DNA from: Actinomycetota bacterium
Lineage (GTDB): Bacteria > Actinomycetota > Thermoleophilia > Gaiellales > Gaiellaceae
NCBI GenBank assembly: GCA_005883365.1
Contig: VAXA01000185.1
Coordinates: 1 to 5,378 of the forward strand
DNA: 5,378 bases
Direction: 5' to 3'
Below, one piece after another: positions 1 to 5,378 of this stretch. The notes below the pieces were generated by a model that made no database searches, was not told the origin of the DNA, and saw only the letters and a list, made by a program, of their open reading frames with translations. Numbering within the stretch: the first letter of the stretch is position 1; every line of letters starts with the position of its first letter. The translations under genes were made by a program, and so were the position numbers.

Positions 1-1
1 C

Positions 2-730
2 GACTCCGTCTGGTTCCGCTACACCGATGATGTCTGGACGTTGCAGGACGTGAGCTTCGTCGTGCCCGCGGGGACGAAGACCGCGCTCGTCGGCGAGACC
101 GGTTCCGGCAAGACGACGCTCGGCTACCTCGCGGCGCGGCTCTACGACGTCGACCGCGGCTCCGTCTCGATCGGCGGCGTCGACATCCGCGATCTCAGCT
201 TCAACGCGCTCGCGGGCCTCGTCGGCGTCGTCTCCCAGGAGACGTACCTCTTCCACGCCTCGGTACGGGAGAACCTTCTCTTCGCGAAGCCCGGCGCGAC
301 GGACGAGGAGCTCTTCGCGGCGGCGGAGGCGGCGCGGATCCACCACGTGATCGCCGCGCTCCCGGAGGGCTACGAGACGGTCGTCGGTGAGCGCGGCTAC
401 CGCTTCTCGGGCGGCGAGAAGCAGCGGATCGCAATCGCAAGGACGATCCTCCGCAACCCGCCGATCCTCGTCCTCGACGAGGCGACCTCCTCGCTCGACA
501 CCGAGACCGAGCGACTCGTGCAGGAGGCGCTCGACCGCCTCTCGGAAGGGCGGACGACAATCGCGATCGCGCACAGGCTCTCGACCGTCAGGGACGCGGA
601 CCAGATCGTCGTCCTCGACCGCGGGCAGGTCGTGGAGCGAGGCCGTCACGAGGAGCTGATCGCCGCCGGCGGGCGCTACGCCGCGCTCGTCAGCCGCGAC
701 GCGGAGCTCGAGCCACCCGCTCTCGTTTAG
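2..730 (+). CDS. ABC exporter, C-terminal ATP-binding domain (partial, start outside window)
   Basis: This is the ATPase domain of a type I ABC exporter of the MsbA/LmrA/MDR style, which couples ATP hydrolysis to export across the cytoplasmic membrane; the substrate cannot be told. Counting from the first whole codon at position 2, the visible parts are an A-loop tyrosine (Y7 in VWFRY), Walker A GETGSGKT (31-38), Q-loop VSQETYLF with Q79, signature FSGGE (135-139; Phe replaces the usual Leu), Walker B ILVLDE (155-160), D-loop SSLD (163-166) and switch His191 in AHRLST. All catalytic elements are intact. The reading frame is open to the left edge and codons before the TTG at 41 already encode the conserved start of the domain, so that TTG is not the true start and the membrane domain lies upstream. 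The order suggests a membrane-ATPase fusion protein, often working as a heterodimer. It ends 21 bases before the mutase gene, so co-transcription is likely. Confidence 0.95.
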   Translation, partial: DSVWFRYTDDVWTLQDVSFVVPAGTKTALVGETGSGKTTLGYLAARLYDVDRGSVSIGGVDIRDLSFNALAGLVGVVSQETYLFHASVRENLLFAKPGATDEELFAAAEAARIHHVIAALPEGYETVVGERGYRFSGGEKQRIAIARTILRNPPILVLDEATSSLDTETERLVQEALDRLSEGRTTIAIAHRLSTVRDADQIVVLDRGQVVERGRHEELIAAGGRYAALVSRDAELEPPALV

Positions 731-751
731 AAGGCGACGTACGATCCGTCC

Positions 752-2332
<1,581 letters not shown>

Positions 2333-2344
2333 GCCGACGCGCGC

Positions 2345-2802
2345 TCAACGCAAAGCCAGCCGAACTACATCGCGGCGACGGCCGGAACGACTCAGGGGGT
2401 CCCGAACGACAACGACGTCACGGTTGACCTGCCGAACATCGTCGACCAGCTCGAGAGCCATCACAAGTCGTGGAAGGGCTACATGCAGTCGTACTTGCTC
2501 TGTGCGACGAAGTTCGACCACGCCTGTGGCAACCAGCTCTACGAGCGCAAGCACAACCCGTTCATCTCGTTCACGGATGTCCAGAACAGCCCGAAGCGGC
2601 TGGCGAAGCTCGTCGATCTGACCCAGCTGAGCTCCGACCTCGCCTCGACCGACGTGCCCGATTAGCCGCAGGCCTCGTTCACCCCGTACAGCCACTACTC
2701 GATGCTGCGCACGATCGAGGACAGCTGGCATCTCGGCTGCCTCGCTCACACCTGCGACACCACGTGCCGGCGATGACCGACCTCGTCGATCGGCGCAAAT
2801 AG
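2345..2802 (+). pseudogene. Decayed PF04185-family phosphoesterase / acid phosphatase (N-terminus and core deleted, in-frame stop, frameshift)
   Basis: Intact relatives are secreted phosphoesterases (acid phosphatase or phospholipase C type). The frame continuous with the mutase frame reads QPNYIAATAGTTQG (2357-2398), then NIVDQLE, SWKGYMQS, CGNQLYERKHNPFISF and LTQLSSDLASTDVPD, all recognisable family blocks, and ends at a TAG (2663-2665). After it the same frame resumes with the family's C-terminal block SHYSMLRTIEDSWHLGCL (2690-2743) and AHTCDT. The sequence then continues in the next frame as VPAMTDLVDRRK with a TAG at 2800-2802. One lost base near 2760-2764 explains the shift: restoring an A gives CDTNVPAMTDLV. 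The catalytic middle expected between VPD and SHYSML is missing, as are the signal peptide and the N-terminal metal-site region. High GC at third positions is kept, so decay looks recent. No start codon or ribosome-binding site of its own is convincing, and I would not expect a working product. The family assignment is from memory of its motifs. Confidence 0.8.
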
Positions 2803-2812
2803 GCAATCCGGC

Positions 2813-2843
2813 CGGGAGCGCTGGCGTGCCGCCGGCGCTCCCG
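2813..2843. terminator. GC-rich stem-loop between convergent transcription units
   Basis: Bases 2813-2825 pair with 2831-2843 around a five-base loop (GTGCC): 13 pairs including one T·G, almost all GC. It lies 11 bases after the end of the phosphoesterase remnant on the plus strand and 9 bases after the cupin stop on the minus strand, where a bidirectional terminator would be expected. Neither side has a true run of Ts; the minus-strand exit is only mildly T-rich (ATTGCCTATTT). It could be a weak or Rho-assisted terminator, or an mRNA 3'-end stabiliser. Confidence 0.5.
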
Positions 2844-2851
2844 ACTCATCG

Positions 2852-3244
2852 CTAGTCGGTCCACCATCCGGGAACGATCTCGCCGTCGTTCTCCTCGCCG
2901 AGCGGCGCGCCGAAGGCGATCACCGTGATCCCGTCCGAACCGGCCTCGAGGTTGCGCATCACGCCTGGGCCGATCCGCAGGATGTCCCACGGACGCAGCT
3001 CGTGCACCTCGTCGTCGAGCTTGATCCGGCCCGATCCCTCCGCGATCACGTAGATCTCCTCCTGCCGCGAGTGCGTATGACCGAACGGCTGGCGCACCCC
3101 GGGCGGCAGCTTCTCGACCCCCACGCCGCCCAGCGTGCAGCCGAGGTCGCGTCTCGGAAAGCGGACGTCCATCCCTTCCGGCATCTGGAACTTCGGGGCG
3201 ACGTTCTCGACGTCGCCGAGGTTCAGAATCGTGTACTTGCTCAT
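2852..3244 (-). CDS. Small single-domain cupin protein
   Basis: This is a 130-residue cytoplasmic beta-barrel protein of the cupin_2 type, with no signal peptide or membrane segment. Motif 1 is clear: GHTH with His56 and His58, Glu63 six residues before Gly70, in the order G-x-HxH-x4-E-x6-G. Motif 2 ([16 protein letters not shown], 87-102) has Arg97 where the fourth metal ligand His normally sits, so any bound metal would have three protein ligands at most, or the protein is a non-catalytic binder. An Arg at this place is, to my recollection, usual for one set of actinobacterial cupins with the RPWD...R.FEAG pattern, so it need not mean decay. The C-terminus ends in GWWTD. The ATG overlaps the stop of the upstream regulator gene (ATGA), and the only SD-like stretch (GAGGG) is too far upstream to work well, so translation probably depends on coupling. 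Its substrate or ligand is unknown; a sugar, small-molecule or stress-related role would be a guess. Confidence 0.88.
   Translation of the reverse strand: MSKYTILNLGDVENVAPKFQMPEGMDVRFPRRDLGCTLGGVGVEKLPPGVRQPFGHTHSRQEEIYVIAEGSGRIKLDDEVHELRPWDILRIGPGVMRNLEAGSDGITVIAFGAPLGEENDGEIVPGWWTD
3241..3244 (-). other. ATGA start-stop overlap coupling regulator and cupin
   Basis: On the minus strand the TGA stop of the regulator (3243-3241) and the ATG of the cupin (3244-3242) share the tetranucleotide ATGA. This is the classic arrangement for translational coupling and implies a single mRNA with matched output of the two proteins. Confidence 0.85.
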
Positions 3245-5378
3245 GCCCGGGAGGCTACGCCCTCGAGCAGCTCGTCGAGGTCGACGGCGGCGCCCTCCAC
3301 CCGGAGCTCGCGAACCCGCTCGGCCCCGAGCGCGCCGACGGTGTAATCGGTGATTCGCTGTTGCGCCTCAACCTCGTCCGGACTGGGAATGGCGCCGATC
3401 TCGGAGAAGAGCCTCTCGGAGGCGCCGAGCAGCGTGGCCGCGCGCAGTGCGTCCTCGTCGATCATGGCCAGCTCCGCGAGCCCGCCGAGGCAGTAGGCGA
3501 TCACCTCGCGATAGCCGAGCCGCCGCGCGATCACAAGGCTCTCACGCAACGCGTCGAGGCCTTGGTCGGATCGGCCCAGGGCGAGCTCGGACCGGCCCAG
3601 GTTGTGCAGATTGACGGCAACGCCGTCGTCGTCCCCCGCCTCCCGGCCGACCTCGATGGCCTCGCGGTAGTAGCGGACGGCGGTCGCCGGATCGCCGCGC
3701 ATCTGCGCAACGGTGCCCAGGTTGCCGAGCGCCGCCGCGAGGCGCATCGGCTTGCCCTGGCTACGGAAGAGCGGAACGCTTTCCTCGTACAGCGCGGCAG
3801 CACGGTCGAGATCCAGCTCGGCGATCGCCACGCCGCCGAGCTCGGCGATCGACCGGGCGATCCCTTCCTCGTCGCCGAGCTCCCGGTAGAGATCGAGGCT
3901 CTCCTGCAGGAGGACAGCAGCCACACTCGTGTCCCCCTGCCGGAACGGGAAGATCGCGCCGTGCACGAGCGCCAGCGCCCGCAGTTCCTTCGGGGCGCCC
4001 GCCATGCGGCCGAAGATCCCGTCGAAGAAGCGGCGGCCCTCGCTCAGGTGCCCCTTCAGGACCCAGTACCACCGCGCCGCGACGGCGAGCCGCACCTCCA
4101 GCTCGACGTCGCCTGCGGCGGCCGCCCAGGCCAGGGCAGCGCGATGGTTGTCGAGATCCTCATCGAGGACGGCCAACAGAGACTCGTGCGCATCGGCGCC
4201 GCCGAGCCACGCCGCGGCTCCCTCCTCCACGCGCGCCAGGACGTGCTCGCAGTGGCGCCGGCGCAGGATCTCGGCCTCACCCGAGGCCTCGAGCAGCTCG
4301 CCGGCGTACTCGCGGATCGTCTCGAGCATCGCGAACCGGGGCTGGCCGGTGGGCCGGCGCAGCGGGCGGACGAGGCTCTCGTCGACGAGAGACGACAGGG
4401 TCTCGAAGACATCGAGCCCGTTCTCGCCGCAGACCGCCTCAGCCGCCTCGAGGGTCCAGCCGCCGGCGAACACGGCGAGCCTCGCGAAGAGCGTGCGCTC
4501 GTCCTCGTCCAGGAGGCCGTGGCTCCACTCGAGCGTCGCCCGGAGGGTGCGCTGGCGTCCGGGCAGGTCGTGAGCCCCGCCGACGAGCAGGTCGAGCGCC
4601 CGGTCGAGGCGACTGTTCATCGTCTCGGGCGGCAGGAGCTTGGAGCGCGCGGCGGCCAACTCGATCGCAAGGGGCAGCCCGTCGAGCCTCGCGCATACCT
4701 CCGCGACCGCGGCAACGTTGCTCTCGTCGAGCTGGAACTCCGGGTCGACGGCGCCCGCCCGCGCCGCGAAAAGGCGCACAGCATCGTTCGCCACGAGCTC
4801 CTCGAAGCTCACATGCGCCCCCGGTTCGGGGACAGCGAGCGGAGGGACGGGGTACTCGTGCTCGCCGGCGAGGCGGAGCGGCGTTCGGCTCGTCGCGAGC
4901 ACGAGCAGCCGGGGCGCGGCCGTGAGGAGACGGGCGACGAGCTCGACGTCCGGTACGAGCTGCTCGAGGTTGTCGAGCAGCAGGAGCATGCTGCGGTCGC
5001 CGAGCTGGGCCGAGAGCACGTCCTCCACGCTCTCGGCGGTCTCGCTCGCGCCGAGCGCCTGCGCGAGTGACGATCCGAGGAGGGCCGGGTCGTGGACGGA
5101 GGCGAGATCGACGAATACGGCGCCGTCCCGCAGCTCCGGCCCGAGTTCCGCTGCGGCAGCTACTGCCAGCCGGGTCTTACCGGCCCCGCCTGGCCCGGTG
5201 AGCGTCACGAGGCGCACGTCGTCCCGCCGCAGGAGCGCGGAGATTGCGCCCACCTCGAGGCGGCGGCCCACGAGCGGCGTCGGCGGCGTGGGAAGCTGCA
5301 CGAGAGCCGGCGGCGGCGCCTCGGGAGCGGCGAGCGCGGGATCGTGGCGCAGGATCCGGCGCTCGAGCTTTTGGAGCT
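3241..5378 (-). CDS. AfsR/SARP-like regulator: BTAD tail, STAND (NB-ARC-type) ATPase and TPR repeats (partial, start outside window)
   Basis: The protein enters from the right edge. The first codons in the window give [15 protein letters not shown], the usual last helix of a bacterial transcriptional activation domain (BTAD), then an Ala/Pro linker; the GTG at 5301 is therefore internal and an OmpR-like DNA-binding domain plus the rest of BTAD should lie beyond 5378. Counting from that GTG, the ATPase has Walker A GPGGAGKT (36-43), Walker B MLLLLDN (105-111), the TSR sensor motif (137-139), GLPLA (208-212) and a winged-helix part ([17 protein letters not shown], 272-288). About residues 380-635 are helical repeats, with TPR-like units clearest near 460-590 (for example [24 protein letters not shown], spread over 525-548 in the usual 40-residue spacing). 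STAND proteins are signal-controlled ATP switches; here ligand or partner sensing by the TPRs would release DNA-binding activity. Such proteins often control secondary metabolism or stress genes. The stop overlaps the cupin start. A related alternative is a BTAD-STAND protein with another N-terminal module. Confidence 0.9.
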   Translation of the reverse strand, partial: LQKLERRILRHDPALAAPEAPPPALVQLPTPPTPLVGRRLEVGAISALLRRDDVRLVTLTGPGGAGKTRLAVAAAAELGPELRDGAVFVDLASVHDPALLGSSLAQALGASETAESVEDVLSAQLGDRSMLLLLDNLEQLVPDVELVARLLTAAPRLLVLATSRTPLRLAGEHEYPVPPLAVPEPGAHVSFEELVANDAVRLFAARAGAVDPEFQLDESNVAAVAEVCARLDGLPLAIELAAARSKLLPPETMNSRLDRALDLLVGGAHDLPGRQRTLRATLEWSHGLLDEDERTLFARLAVFAGGWTLEAAEAVCGENGLDVFETLSSLVDESLVRPLRRPTGQPRFAMLETIREYAGELLEASGEAEILRRRHCEHVLARVEEGAAAWLGGADAHESLLAVLDEDLDNHRAALAWAAAAGDVELEVRLAVAARWYWVLKGHLSEGRRFFDGIFGRMAGAPKELRALALVHGAIFPFRQGDTSVAAVLLQESLDLYRELGDEEGIARSIAELGGVAIAELDLDRAAALYEESVPLFRSQGKPMRLAAALGNLGTVAQMRGDPATAVRYYREAIEVGREAGDDDGVAVNLHNLGRSELALGRSDQGLDALRESLVIARRLGYREVIAYCLGGLAELAMIDEDALRAATLLGASERLFSEIGAIPSPDEVEAQQRITDYTVGALGAERVRELRVEGAAVDLDELLEGVASRA

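Noticed and set aside
731..751. A promoter or regulatory site between the ABC and mutase genes
   Set aside because: Only 21 bases are available and no -10/-35 pair or operator-like inverted repeat is visible. An AAGG at 731-734 is too far from the ATG to be a good ribosome-binding site.
2483..2665. A separate 60-residue small protein starting at the ATG at 2483
   Set aside because: The homology to PF04185 proteins begins well before this ATG in the same frame and resumes after the stop, so this is an internal part of the remnant, not a gene of its own.
2345..2806. A 153-codon minus-strand open frame opposite the phosphoesterase remnant
   Set aside because: The recognisable protein motifs are all on the plus strand; the minus-strand product shows no domain and is explained by GC-rich antisense bias.
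3361..5070. A 569-codon open frame on the plus strand opposite the regulator gene
   Set aside because: It mirrors the regulator codon for codon in a GC-rich region where stops are rare. Its product is a low-complexity mix of Arg, Glu, Ala and Leu with no recognisable domain, while the minus strand gives a clear ATPase with all motifs.

Overview
The window is GC-rich throughout (about 70% by eye), with G or C in most third codon positions. It carries bacterial genes in two convergent blocks. The gene repertoire (a STAND/SARP-type regulator with TPR repeats, a split cobalamin-dependent mutase, a PF04185 phosphoesterase remnant) fits a high-GC soil-type actinobacterium, possibly of the Thermoleophilia. 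That placement is inference from gene style, not from a marker gene.

Left block, plus strand. Positions 2-730 are the C-terminal nucleotide-binding domain of an ABC exporter whose start lies before the window. After 21 bases comes a complete 526-codon gene (752-2332) for the large, catalytic subunit of a cobalamin-dependent acyl-CoA mutase. It keeps the Tyr and Arg that mark methylmalonyl-CoA mutase, but it has no B12-binding domain, and no small-subunit gene follows in the window. Directly after its stop codon lies a decayed remnant (about 2345-2802) of a PF04185-family phosphoesterase/acid phosphatase. The remnant has lost its N-terminus and its middle, carries an in-frame stop, and has a one-base frameshift near its end.

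Middle. A GC-rich stem-loop (2813-2843) sits between the two converging blocks and may serve as a terminator for both, although it lacks a clear U-tract.

Right block, minus strand, read from the right edge leftwards. A large AfsR/SARP-like regulator enters from beyond the right edge (5378 to 3241). It has the tail of a BTAD domain, then a STAND/NB-ARC-type ATPase, then TPR-like repeats. Its stop overlaps the start of a small cupin gene (3244-2852) by four bases (ATGA), so the two are almost certainly co-transcribed and translationally coupled. A plausible reading is that the regulator senses a ligand or partner through its TPR region and that the cupin acts in the same response, but the sequence does not show the signal or targets.

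No RNA genes, CRISPR arrays, insertion sequences or attachment sites were seen. I found no convincing new multi-gene system. The most informative points are the reconstructable phosphoesterase pseudogene, the mutase lacking its B12-binding partner locally, and the coupled regulator-cupin pair.
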